Shown here in pieces: positions 14,401 through 25,761 of a stretch of 64,000 bases of DNA. The DNA is from Volvox africanus. Taxonomy: Eukaryota > Chlorophyta > Chlorophyceae > Chlamydomonadales > Volvocaceae. Every line of letters starts with the position of its first letter. Position 1 is the first letter of the stretch. Location of the stretch: NCBI GenBank assembly GCA_030268105.1, contig BSDZ01000086.1, forward strand, positions 1,426,001 through 1,490,000, read 5' to 3'. A program made the position numbers and the translations under genes. The notes beneath the pieces are model-generated. The model was not told the DNA's origin. It worked only from the letters and a program-made list of their open reading frames with translations, and made no database searches.

Positions 14401-17400
14401 CCGCCTTCGCCTGTGCCACCAAGCCCACCACCGCCCTCGCCACCGCCGCCAGCACCACCACCGCCAAGCCCACCACCGCCAAATCCTGCGCCGCCTGCGC
14501 CTCTGCCGCCAAGCCCATCTCCACCGTCACCACCGCCGCCAGCACCACTGCCGTTACCGCCACCGCCGTCACCACCGCCGCCAAGTCCTGCGCCGCCTTC
14601 GCCTCTGCCGCCAAGCCCATCTCCACCGTCACCACCGCCACCATCACCACCACCGCCATCACCACCACCTCCATCACCACCACCGCCGAGCTCACCGCCG
14701 CCGTCGCCGCCACCGCCAAGCCCCCATCCCCTATTTCCATCCCCCCCAAACCCACTTCCACCGTCACCACTCCCTCCTAGCCCAACACCATCATCAGCAC
14801 CACTGCCAAACCCCCCTCCGCCCTATCCATCACCACCAAGCGTATCTCCTCCGCCATCACCACCACCGCCAAGCCCTGTGCCACCACCGCCTTTGCGGCC
14901 AAGCCCACGACCGCCGCCATCGCCCCCTCCGCCGAGCCCGTCTCCGCCAAGCCCACCACCACCGCCAAGGCCATTGCCACCGCCGCCGATTCCATATATC
15001 TCTCCACCGCCATCTCCATTACTGCAGCTTAGTCCCTCAACTTTCCCATTATCATCGCCGCTGTCACCGTCTCTCTCAGACCCACCACCGCCGCCACCGC
15101 CACCGCCGCCTCCGCCACCACTGCGACCACCCCCACCGCCACCGGAGCCGCCATCATGGCCCCCCCAGCCACCGTCTCCTCCGCAGCCGCCCTCTCCCAT
15201 TCCGCCAGAGAATCCCCCAGTAGCCCCTCCTCGGCCGCCGGATCCCCCCGCCGCACCAGACTACAGCGGTGAGAGCGGTGCAGTATGTCGTTCACTCGGT
15301 GTCTTTTGCCCTTCTGCACTTGCCACGCAATTTTGCCCAACCCCTGAGAATGCAGTTGAGGTGGTATAGGAACACTTATCGTGGAAATAACCCAGATGCG
15401 AATGCGTCAAAGTACTGCGGGTGCCGGCTGATTACTCTTTTCTTATTAAGGAAACCCGGATGACCATAAAGTAGACACCAGCGTCATGTTAAGGACGCCG
15501 AGATGTCTAGGCGCATACCGTGGCCTAGCAGCTCCGGGCACAATCCGTCGGGGTCCGCGTGTTTGGGGGCTCATATTACGGCTCATATCGGGCATTAGCT
15601 ACGTACGTAGCTGAAGTCCAGAAGTTTTTTGAAATTCATCAATCGCACATCTCACCTCCACCGGGTTCCGCCTCATGCAGCCGATATCGAACGCACCAAC
15701 CGATGCCTTCCAGTACCCAACCAGTGCCGACCATCTGGGTAGCATTGCATTTCTAAGCCTACACCTTGGCCCGGGAGACATTGCATGCCCTCCTCACGTG
15801 TATAGTCGGCCGCCCGTCGCCCGCAATCCAGGTGGCGTTGGAGTCCTATGCCGCCCCGGGAAGCAGGGTGCTGTGTTCGCGGACGGCGAGCAATTTCCAT
15901 ACGGCCAGTTCAGGAGCAGCGTCTGCTCGTGCGATTCTTCGCCGTTCGGTTTTATGGTCGGCCCAGAGGTCATGTTCCGTAACGTGTAAGTGTGGGACGT
16001 GTAGGGGTCCGCTGGCTTCGATGGCATGGGCAACGGCGATTGCTACGTTGCAAGTAAGCTGCGTAAGGCCCAGGAAGGGCGACCACAACCCCGAGTACGT
16101 CATGTTTACCGCGCATACATGCACCGTGGCATTTCGTATTCCTTACGTACATGCCGATTACCGCGCACCTGGTCTTGCTGTCGTACTTCTGTGTTGCTGG
16201 ATTGGTGAATCATCTTGGTATTACATCGACTTGATGCTATTACCGGTTTCTCTAGGATAACGTAATCCAGAAACCTCTTGAAACTCATTGTACGGTTCCA
16301 TTTAGAGCAGCTTGCGGCCAAACGGATCTGGGCAGGGGGCCATCGCCAGGGAGGAGTGCATGGGCCCCATGTTTGATGGGTAACCCATAAGCCAAGCCCA
16401 ACGGTGCCCCATGATACGATGTAAATACTGTTGAGCATTCGGACGAGTTCCAGCCTGCAAGAAAACAATCTGGGGATGTTGCGTCATAATGGACATCACA
16501 CACCTTCCCGGGCAATTTCTGTACTGCAGGTCGTACTACACTTTCCGGCTTTATCCCAAGCCCTGCAACACGAGCATTATCGCAGAAGGCGTTTCTGTCT
16601 GCAAGTGAGTTTAGGGCGGCATACGCTGGTTGTATGCTCATACTTGCTGTATTGCCTCCTTTTGCCGTTCACTCTTATCTCTTATTGTTGCTACGCTTCC
16701 TGCAAGCATATTTCAGAACCCCCTACCCTACTTCATCAAAATACCATCAAAATACCATCCTGCCTTCAACTTGCGCCAACTCTTACCTATCCGTATTAAG
16801 CGTCACGGGGACCAACATCAACAAGATCGCCATCCGGGTCGACTACGCCGCACTGCTTTGCTTCAACCAGAGCCGTATGACGACTATTGATCCAGGCTAC
16901 GATTACAGGTGCGATGGATGGTCTCTCGCTGCAGGGTTTGCCAGTGCCAGCCTAGTAGAGACCCGTTGAGAGGTTCACTGTTCAACATCTTTACTTCAGC
17001 GAACCCAGCTGTGCATCCAGGACCAAATATCGAACCCATCCCTTAAACGACCGCTAAATGTGAACCAGCCTGCATCCCCTTCACGAGTCCTAGAGATAGC
17101 CAGCAGGCAGACGAGGCAAGCAGCCGATGTATCCGCATCACAACGTAACATTATACATCCGAACAGCAGACAGATAGGACAACAAACCAGCTGGCAAGTC
17201 ATCGCACCGTCAGCCCCCTTCCGTCCCAAGGTCCAGGGATACATAGCTGGGTTTGCTGAAGGGAAGATGTCGAACAGTGGACTGCTATTTAGTGGATTTA
17301 GTACAAAGCCTCCGTTAAATAATCTTCTAAATCATTCATACGGTGAACTGGGCAATTTACACATACACACACATGCAGAGAGACACAGAGAGACAGAAAG

Positions 17401-19213
17401 ACAATGGAACTCGCAGCTGACATATGGAATATGATCCTTGGGTCTATCTGAATAGTGGCTGACTTGGGCCCACTGCGTTCGGCACACAATAAGCAGGATG
17501 TATACATATAGTACTTTATATACCCCATACACGTGTATGTATATGTATCTAGAGTACACAAGTCTCGACCTGAGCTGAGACAAGAGTACCCGGTGAACTT
17601 AAGCATATCAATAAGCTGTGGAAAATTAACATCGTAATAGCGCTTAATTTCCCTAGGGCCTTTCATTACTCGGACCCGTTATAGCAGGAGTACTTTCGTA
17701 CGACACGTAAATAAGTTACCGAGAAAACAATATACATATATAATGTTTATATAAGTATATATATATATATGCCCAAATAGATCAAACGATATATGAAAAG
17801 AGCTGTGAAATATAAAGGATAATATCTACGATTACGAAAATGTAAGAAAATTTGATAAAAATCAAATTTTTGGTATCAAATTTTCTTACAAATTGAGTAT
17901 TTGTTCTCGTGCAATTTTAGGATTAACTAAAATAACTAAATGTAATCAGAGGATTAATTATTTATATACATCACTTTAGTGATGTATATAAATAGATACC
18001 ACTTGCATTATATATAGTAATTAAAGCTACGTTTACTTACTTATGATCAAGGAGCATTTTTAAATAACACTTTAGCGTATGGTACACGCATACCTACTTG
18101 CAATACGCAAAGTGCTGAAACGCGCTTCTATTACGCAGGGGTGTGCGTTTCTGGCCGGACTCGGTGAACGCGACCGGCACACCGCCGTGGGTACAAGCAC
18201 GCGTCGGTGAGTTACCTAAATGTCGGCTCGCCTAAGCTGGATGGAGTGTTGCTTAGCTGGCAGTCCTGGAATCGCACACGAGAACAAACTGTGACATACA
18301 TCCAACGAGGCCTTACGTTCACACATCTTGGACCAGTTGTGTGTGTGTGGGATAGGGGGGTACATCACCCGTGGCCACTAACCTGGCAGTCCCTACCTTC
18401 CCCGGTGTTTCGGGGCACCCTCATCCAGTCTCCCATGCCGACTTCTCCGAAATTAGTGGTTTTCCCAGGTTCAGCACCCACCACCAGCATCCAGCGGAAT
18501 CTGCCGAATCAATTAGGGAGTCAACTCCGCTACTGGTCAGCTCGCAGTCACTTTAATTGGGGTCGTCACCCCGTCCAGTGATATGGGGGCACCCTACCCA
18601 TCTTGGCCCGCTCTCGGTCGGGGTAGAACCTGGAACTCTAGGGGCATATTAGTCGTGTCATAACAGTTGTGTATGATGCTAATCAACCAAGGCTTACATG
18701 CATGGACGTACACTCGTACGATACATACCGAATGGGTTTCTGCGTGGTTTCGTAATATGTTCTATGCAATACCGTTTAGCATGTATTCCAACGGGCTCTT
18801 GCTAATCAGCTACCGCCGCACTCACCGTAAGACAGCGGCGCCCGTGGCCATGTACGAGCAGACCGTATTTGCATGTACAGAAATAGAGAGTGTTTAGAAG
18901 CTGGCCGTTCACAAAGCAATGCAGCTGCGTCCTTTGGTGCGTGCTCTCATGCATGTGTCATTCCTGACATTCCTTACATAATGCGCCATCGTTGACCGCA
19001 GGGAAATCCTTCGATGACCGACACATCGAACTGTTTATATATGGCTTGAAATCGACATATACGGACGGCTTCTTTATGGTGACCAAGTGCGCGCGAGTGG
19101 GGTCCTTCAGCAACTACTGCAAGAGGTCCGCAGACGGCATGTGCCTCTTCTCATTCGTGGACACACCGGAACATCGGTTTGTGTCCATATGTAGGCCCTT
19201 GGGAATGTCCTAA
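5485..19213 (+). CDS. Gene B: pherophorin-like HRGP with a ~1,850-residue Ser/Pro rod
   Basis: Exons with matching phases: 7609-7753, 8364-8453, 8773-9011, 9398-15268, 15832-15985, 16530-16604, 16801-16908, 18139-18206, 19002-19213 (stop). They code for about 2,320 residues, plus a signal-peptide exon. That exon holds the hydrophobic run [15 protein letters not shown] (residues 133-147 of the frame opened by the ATG at 5485) and a good donor after 6038. Its phase does not fit the acceptor at 7608, so an exon is missing or another donor is used. N-terminal domain: [42 protein letters not shown] and CLVAYVW. Then come the rod and the C-terminal domain: [40 protein letters not shown] and the HIELFIYGL...TKC...[11 protein letters not shown] exon. 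CxC-SPY, TFRL and NKI are pherophorin-domain hallmarks. Expected role: hydroxylated, glycosylated matrix structural protein. Confidence 0.75.
6304..7077 (-). pseudogene. Stop-interrupted protein-like frame inside the 5' intron of gene B
   Basis: One minus-strand frame reads with few stops from 7077 down to 6304. The open pieces are 7077-6778, 6762-6580 and 6525-6304, all in the same frame. Peptides such as [39 protein letters not shown] and [19 protein letters not shown] look like ordinary folded protein rather than chance translation. I do not recognise the family. It lies antisense in the first long intron of gene B, which suits a decayed mobile element or an inserted gene fragment. No terminal repeats or target duplication were found. 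It could still be chance. Confidence 0.25.
9688..15250 (+). repeat. Ser/Pro-rich HRGP rod of gene B (irregular SPPPP repeats)
   Basis: The rod lies in a single 5.9-kb exon. It is dominated by [15 protein letters not shown] and EPPSP blocks, with longer modules such as [20 protein letters not shown] recurring many times. Early modules at about 10,800-11,100 are near-identical copies in tandem. Ser-(Pro)n motifs are the usual sites for proline hydroxylation and arabinosylation in algal HRGPs and favour an extended polyproline-II rod. Unlike gene C, unit length varies. Confidence 0.85.
10441..10664 (+). other. In-frame non-proline insert within the gene B rod
   Basis: About 75 residues interrupt the rod without breaking the frame. 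They run from near [16 protein letters not shown] to [11 protein letters not shown] and include one Cys, several basic residues and alternating hydrophobic/charged stretches that could form helices. Proline-rich sequence of the usual kind flanks both sides. It may be a small folded knot in the rod or an unrecognised in-frame intron. Genes C and D show nothing equivalent. Confidence 0.6.
17566..17630 (+). pseudogene. Fragment of the 5' end of large-subunit (25S/28S) rRNA
   Basis: The stretch contains CGACCTGAGCT, then CAAGAGTACCC, then GAACTTAAGCATATCAATAA and a GGAAAA run. This is the well-known conserved start of eukaryotic nuclear LSU rRNA, with a few substitutions (for example GGTGAACTT for GCTGAACTT). 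Similarity fades after about 65 bases and no other rRNA sequence was seen nearby. It lies inside the 16909-18138 intron of gene B, so it is a relic copy and not a working rRNA gene. Confidence 0.75.
17755..17770. repeat. (TA)n microsatellite
   Basis: A pure TA run within a longer AT-rich patch (about 17,720-18,060) in an intron of gene B, beside the rRNA fragment and two hairpins. Confidence 0.7.
17841..17890. repeat. Perfect inverted repeat, 17-bp arms
   Basis: Arms 17841-17857 and 17874-17890 are exact reverse complements (the left arm starts TGTAAGAAAATTTGATA) around a 16-base loop. The element is AT-rich and intronic. It could fold as a hairpin in DNA or pre-mRNA, or be the remains of a small inverted-repeat mobile element. 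Confidence 0.8.
17959..17994. repeat. Perfect inverted repeat, 16-bp arms, 4-base loop
   Basis: Arms 17959-17974 and 17979-17994 are exact reverse complements with core TATACATCAC / GTGATGTATA and loop TTTA. It is the second hairpin within about 150 bp in the same intron. Confidence 0.8.
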
Positions 19214-22007
19214 CAATGGCAGTAGCGCTATATGCGCTACTGCTGCAACAAAACGACTCTCCCTTGAAAGGGGCTCATGGGCAATCTAAGGATGTTTTTC
19301 CGACAACCATATGTGACTTTTATGTTTGCTTTCGATGTACTGAGTTAATGTCTTCCGCATTCTTAAGTGCGCACTGCCAGAGAGGGCATTGTGTGTGCGT
19401 AGCGTTAGCACACAATAGGGGGGGATGCTTGAATCACCCGTAGGGATAGACCGTCTGTCGAAATACTGTTTCTTTTCCTTCGACGTCGCCGCCGTGGCAA
19501 TAGCACACTCATGGCCATGAGCTGTATCGCTAAGATGCTACAGTTGAATGCTTGCTAGTGACGTAATATGCAGTCAGCAGCCAACAGTCGAGTCAGAGGT
19601 CGAACTTCTTCCTTCAACAAGGTTGGTGTGGGTCGGCCAGGACATCGCGCCACCCTTCAATATCCATCCTCGTGTTATATGCGCTGAGGCTCGCGTTGCA
19701 CCAAGCCTGGAGCGCGCATTCTTTCTGTGAGTTTTACATGTCTAACATAAGGCCCACTTCATTACCAATCAGGCTGCAGCTATCACGCGTATCTGTGTGT
19801 CTGTGTATGTGCGTGTGTCTTATAGACAATGACTCTGTGAGTGTGTCTTTCGAGACGCGCATGCCGTTGATGTTTCTTTGTCATGTGCCAGATTGATGTT
19901 GGCGTCACGTCACTCGGTGCTGAATGCGGGCGTTGTCATCTTTCATTCCGTTTTCTGAGTGTGTGTCTCTGTGTGTACGTGGAGGAAGAAAGCCCTCGAA
20001 ATTTGATGGGGGTCGGTAGTACCGTTGCGGTGCCGATAGTTGGCTTCGCAATTCTTAATACTGTGCAGGATGCGACGAATGCGTTGACCGTCAAGAGTGG
20101 GTGGTGGGCAAAATGTACAAAGTTCCCTCTGTGGCGCGCACGTCGTCTAAGCTCTCTGGCAACAACACCCGTATGACAATTATGACGCAGACATGCCTTT
20201 TCATCTCTTTCAACCCTTTCCTGCTCCTGCCTTCTTAGCCGTGCCTTGTGATTTATGATGTCTTTGTGGATAGTAAGTGCATCTGCTGCTAAATGATGTG
20301 GCTTTCGCTTGAAAAAGCCCTGAGCTTTGGTCGGAAACGACAGCTATATGTTGGGTATTCTTTATACCTTCCTTGACGTCGAAACATATAAGTTCGGGTC
20401 CTGGATTTCTTCGGTTTCGAGCTAGCCACTTATTGGGCCTTTCAGTACGAGGCGAGCGGGAGTTGTCTAAAATGTCTGGAGATAGTCGTATGTCCCAAGT
20501 CCAAACCAAGGTGTTCATATAGCGTTTGTGTCTGCTGTGCTTCCGCACCCGGACAAGGCGCTCATTACTATTTGCAGGTAGTGGTGGAAATGGTTGTAGG
20601 CTGTTGTATTTTCCCGGCATTTATTGCGGCGGCAAAAGACTGATGGGGCTCAGACAGGCAGGCAGCAGGCAGATCGCGGCTTGGTGACACGAAGGAGGGG
20701 GAGTGGGCTTCCATACTGATGAATATGGCGGTATGTATTACAGCGCGATAGTCGACACTCATCGAATTATATCATTTAAAGGGATTTAGGACTCAAACTG
20801 TCAAAGTCTTTTCTGAATGTTATGCAGTACTCTTCTGTGTCGTTGGGAGTCTGTATGTGCGGAAGTGGTTGTTGTACAGGGAAGGACTGGGGTTGTTTGC
20901 TTGGGTGGACTAATGCGTAGACTTCTAATGGTTGCTTAATCAGGCAGCCTAGTGGTTCACAAGCAGGCCTAATTGAACTGCGTTGCTACACCGGGCATGG
21001 ACATCCCTTTCGAGCGTGCTTTGAAAAGCATCCATCTGAATCGGGACTCTGTTTTTTCCGAATCGATGGACAAGGTGGATGGCTCATATCCTTCAAACTG
21101 AAACATTAATGTGAACGGTGCTGGCGCGGGTAGGCGTCCGTAATTGATGCAACTGACTGAGTGACCAACTTCTGGAAAGATTCGTTGCCTCCGTACAGCT
21201 TGCTAAACCTGGTTAAGCCATGTGAAGTTGCAGCACAAGTGTGGAAGATATCCAATACGGCTGCACAATCATGCAAGAATGGTTAAAATGTCTCTTTCAG
21301 AAATACACAGCCTTCTTTTTTGCCTCGGTCGGGGGGACTGGACCTGTGTGCATTATCTAACGGCTCCCGCTAACAATTTATTATGTGTGTCGGGGGAAAG
21401 GGAGGAGTGACAGCGATCTGTGCACTTTGTTTGACTGAACCATAACGATTCGCCTGCGTAGGCTTCCAAGCCAGGATGCACTGACTGATGCATCCTGGAT
21501 GCATTGATAATAGTTTGGCGTCACTTTGACTTTGACACGCCGTCTGTTGGTGTTCTAAGAGCAGCTAGTGGGGGGCAAGGCAGGTAACAACAGAGAGTAA
21601 ACCGAAATACGCATCATGGGACAGCCTATGCTAGGAGAACTGGGGCCCCGGATTCCGTGCACTTGGCTTGCATGTACGGTAATAGAGTAAGGAAACCGCC
21701 AGTCCATGGTAAGGCCGGATGAAACCATCAAGAGAGGCAGGGGGCCACCAGTAAGGGAGTTTGGGGGCACGAGATACTGTCAACAGCAGGGTAGAGGGCC
21801 ACGCGAGCGTGACAGCAACAAGGATGGCGCAGGGTTCTCAGGAGCCGGCGTCCTTGGCCGATGCAGGGGAAAGCACGCGTCCATGTGGTGGAGCGAAATG
21901 TTGGTAGAGTTCGGGCGGATCACTGAACTGTGGCCAACTTCCCGGCAGGGGATCCCCTGCCTCCCGGTGTGGATTAATAACTTGGTTCACATATTGTGAT
22001 TAGGGTT

Positions 22008-22120
22008 TTTTCATTATTATCATATTATATTTATCATATTATTATATTATATTATATTATATTTAATGATAATATAATAATAATAATAATGAGTAATAAT
22101 GATAATGATGATGATAAAAT
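22008..22120. repeat. AT-rich ATT/TAA microsatellite
   Basis: Runs of TATTATAT, then ATAATAATAATAATGA and GATGATGATA, form a low-complexity tract between genes B and C. It has no coding potential. Confidence 0.75.
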
Positions 22121-25100
22121 CCATTTTTTACGCGATGTAATAATACTTATCTTAATAATATCAATATGCTTCTTGCTTTTTCGGCTCAACTTGGAAGTTG
22201 GGAATATGCTGTCACACTGCGTCGTCAAGGTGAGAATTCACACCTGTATCTGCTCGAAATCTGGACAGACCATAAGCCTCACTCCTAAGAATGAAGGTCC
22301 TTATGGTTCGCATCCGCGATCGTGTCGAAGCACTGTGAATGGAGTGTGGAGAGCCGGGGATCCCTGAACCTCACTTAGGGAACTGGACGACGTAGCAATA
22401 TGTGTTGATTCCGTCTGGCTTCTAACGGCCCCTCAGCGCTCCCCTCGATCCCGCATGCAATCGAATCACGAGCAATATCACTAGAACCAACCATTAAAAC
22501 GCAAAGGGGCTTCACAAGGACCAATAGCAAATCCAGTTTTTCAAATAATAGCACTGAAAGCAAAACAGACTGAGGGGGCAAAGAAATTACGCTTACGACA
22601 TCGATCCATTTAGTGGTGATGCACATGCACAATCATGTGGGATAATTAACGGTTACTGCAATTCCAAAACATATCATAGTGTCTGGATAAAAAATGGAGG
22701 GCTCCAGGTAAAATCAGGTGTGCAGTACTTCTGTGAACGAAGGCGATGCAACTCCCATACTCGTCCAGAAGGTGGGCGGGAAAGAGTTACAGAACATAAC
22801 CGTACCAAGACACAGGGCAACATGAAAACCATGAAACACGACTCAAAATAACGTTTTAAGACCACGACGTGAAATCTTTAACGCACGTTCGGTGTGATAT
22901 CCGAGCGGCCTCGCTTGCTTAGGCCACAAACATGCTCAGGGCCCCTCTCGGAAACTCGTATATCCATCAAAGATGCACAAACCGAAGCCATTCAAAGCGT
23001 ATGGTTGTTCCAAAGGACAATTGAAGTCGACAAGCTCGCCTGGCTTTCAGACGTCCATGTAGTTGTCCTAGCACTTGGAATGCATTTGACGGTTAGTCAC
23101 ACTCTGCCGCAATCTTGCAGTCTCGTCACTTCGTCAGGTCTCATCCTGAGCGTATGTTGAGATTCCCTCCTTCCCAGTTTCCCTGTATCTACTGCTGCCA
23201 GTTGGACCTGCGGATTTTCCTGAATACAATAAGGTTCTATCGTACTACCTGAAGAGGTTCTATAAACATAGCTTCGGCAAAGCGAAAGATGCACGCTGTG
23301 CGTGACGGCTTATGACAGCCCTGCAATCCACGAGCGCAACCGGCTTATATGAGTAATTATGCACGTCGCCTACCCTAAGAGTATACGACGTTAAGGCAAG
23401 CCACGAATGTCACATACACATACACGTCCATCCTGGGGCCGACCTCCGGACTTCCCTCGTGGCATTATCAATCAACATCTTGCTAAACCCTTACATCCAA
23501 AACGCTCATCTATTGCTTGCTTATACATAATCGGCACGCTTAAAATCCCGATATATTTCTTCACAATCTGCTTGAGTAGAGCCATGTTTGCAGTGTGTTA
23601 GCTAATGAAAAACACCGGATACTTTGGGAGAAAAAATGTCGACGTGAATTTGTATTGTGGTGCGCCATTTCACACCTGGCCCCTTATCCCAAGGCATTTT
23701 CCCTCGAGTGCAAATCAGTGATGGACGACCAGGCGGGGTCAATCAGGTCGGATAGCAGCCATTGAAATCTGTGGCTATTCAACATGGGCAAAGCTCTTCC
23801 TCAAATCACCCACACAGGCCATATTGAGTGCCTATCTAGGTCCATTTGATTAGCAGGCAAAAGTGAAGAGAAAATAATCATTTAAAGGATAATACTTATA
23901 CAGACGACCAGAAGAATTTCCATGTGAGCTTAGTCGTCGTATTATCCAAGCTGACAGTACCGCTGGATCCAACCTGTGTGTCGGTGCTTGCCGGTGAGGC
24001 GGGGCTGCGCACCCACGGCCAAAACCTCACAGTTTACCACCTAAGTCTCAGGTCACGTAAAACGGATGAAATCATATCCTTCAGGCTTCATTCATTAAAG
24101 GGCCTGGTTATCCGGTCATTTACCGTGCATCTCGCTTCGTGAAGTCCAGTCGCGCCATGTACAGCAGAAACCGACAAAAACTATTCTGTAACGTGGAAGC
24201 CAACCAGGCAACGAGGCAACCTTATTTCCTTACGACCGAGGCCATCCACGAAGCAAGGCCCGTACGGACGGGGCGGAAGCGTTCGATACGGGAAAATTGC
24301 CACAACAAGGAATTACTTGAACTCGAGTAACCTAATTGCAATATTTTACCTGTCCACCCAATGGCGTGATTTTCATCGTAACGTGGGCTTGCGATGCTTC
24401 CTGTCGGAGCTGAAACTGTAAAGGTTTAACACGATGTCCTTATATAATCCGATACTTCAGATTAGTTACCACAAGAGTCATTGCGTAAATGTCGAGCAAG
24501 GAGCTTCATAAGACGCAAGGCCTCCACATGCCGTTGTCAATTGCACGGCATGCATAGGCGCGGCCGCGCGGGAAGTGAGGGAGTGACAACGTTGCGCATG
24601 CAGAAACGGTCATTATACATCTAATACGCTTCTATTTAGCTTACATTCAGCATCTGAAATCCATCCTATAATTATCGTGTGTATCGGCACTCCCAAATTT
24701 TCTTATATGCTAAACAAAATGACAACATTGCACCAGTCTTGGTACATCTGAATAATCAGTACCTTAGTCCAAAATGTTTTACCAGCTATCACTGTCATGC
24801 CGCCAGGATCACCGCAAGCCGGTTAAGTGCCCGTACTAAAAATAGACTTCTACACTAATGCAATCATAATATAGATTTAGTAATTTAAATTTGTATTGTA
24901 ACACGTATGTTTATTCGCACTATGGGTGCCGTTCCAATTTCGCCCACCTCAAAAACTCGAAAGCACGTATGACTTACAGCGGCTCCCAGGTTGAACTAAT
25001 TGAGCTTGGTATTTATATTTATTTATGTAATTCCTTTCCCGTTCAGAGGGAAAAGATAGATCGTCATGGCCCTCGTTGGCCTGCATCGCTGAGGAACGAT

Positions 25101-25505
25101 TGTGTCCGTCTAGTTCATTGCACCGAAATGTTTTCAACAGCGTGATGGAAGTATAAGTAAGATAATCAATGTCATTACCTGTGGCAGTTCTCTTGTATAG
25201 GGGTTTCGCTTGTTAGCTTATCGGGACTGCTCGTCGTCTGCTTGAGTGTAGCTGGTACTTCTTCGGCAAAATGCAGCTTATTGTGATTAGATGCATTGGC
25301 TAGCTTGTCCTCTTCACAATGTTGAAGCATTCTTAACCTGTAGACTCGTCCTACCTGGCCCCAGGCGCCATATTAATCGCGCCTGTACATACTTTTTCCT
25401 TTCCCTAGGAGTATCAAAATAATCCTTGTAAAAGAACAGGCTGAAGCGGACGGCCTCTGTTTGAGCATTTGTGGAATCGAGCGAGTCGGAGACGTCGAAC
25501 CAAGA

Positions 25506-25512
25506 TATAAAG
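25506..25512 (+). promoter_or_regulatory. Possible TATA box of gene C
   Basis: TATAAAG lies 250 bases upstream of the chosen start codon and 64 bases upstream of an earlier in-frame ATG (25576). The position is reasonable for a core promoter, but such motifs also arise by chance. Confidence 0.25.
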
Positions 25513-25761
25513 GCTGTTAACGCCGCCGCCATACGCGTCGGATCTCAGCCTTTCATCACGTAAGGACATCCTCAGATGAATAATGAGGGTAACTCAGGTT
25601 CTTGTACTGGTTCTGTCGACGTGATGACAACGCACCTTCGCAGCAGCCACGCTTCCTATCTCACGTCACGTGCGGGAGGTTGCAAATACTTCAAGTGTGT
25701 TGCCTCTTCAAATGATTTTCAAGCAAATGATCGGCAGTTGGCGGACCACAGGCGTAAGGAC

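Larger units (their letters stand above)
19214..25761. other. Intergenic region B-C, no confident gene
   Basis: Over 6 kb of moderately AT-rich DNA with only short, motif-free open frames. It includes the 3' untranslated region of gene B and the promoter of gene C. A (TAA/TTA)-type microsatellite lies at about 22,008-22,120. A minus-strand frame starting ATG-GCG-GCG-GCG at 25532 is the only piece with coding-like appearance; it is treated as a finding, not as a gene. Confidence 0.45.

Noticed and set aside
11237..15223. His/Arg-rich + frame overlapping the gene B rod, and the Ala/Val-rich minus frame 11348-14026
   Set aside because: Stop-poor shadows of CCN-rich repeats. They are not continuous with any exon of the end domains.
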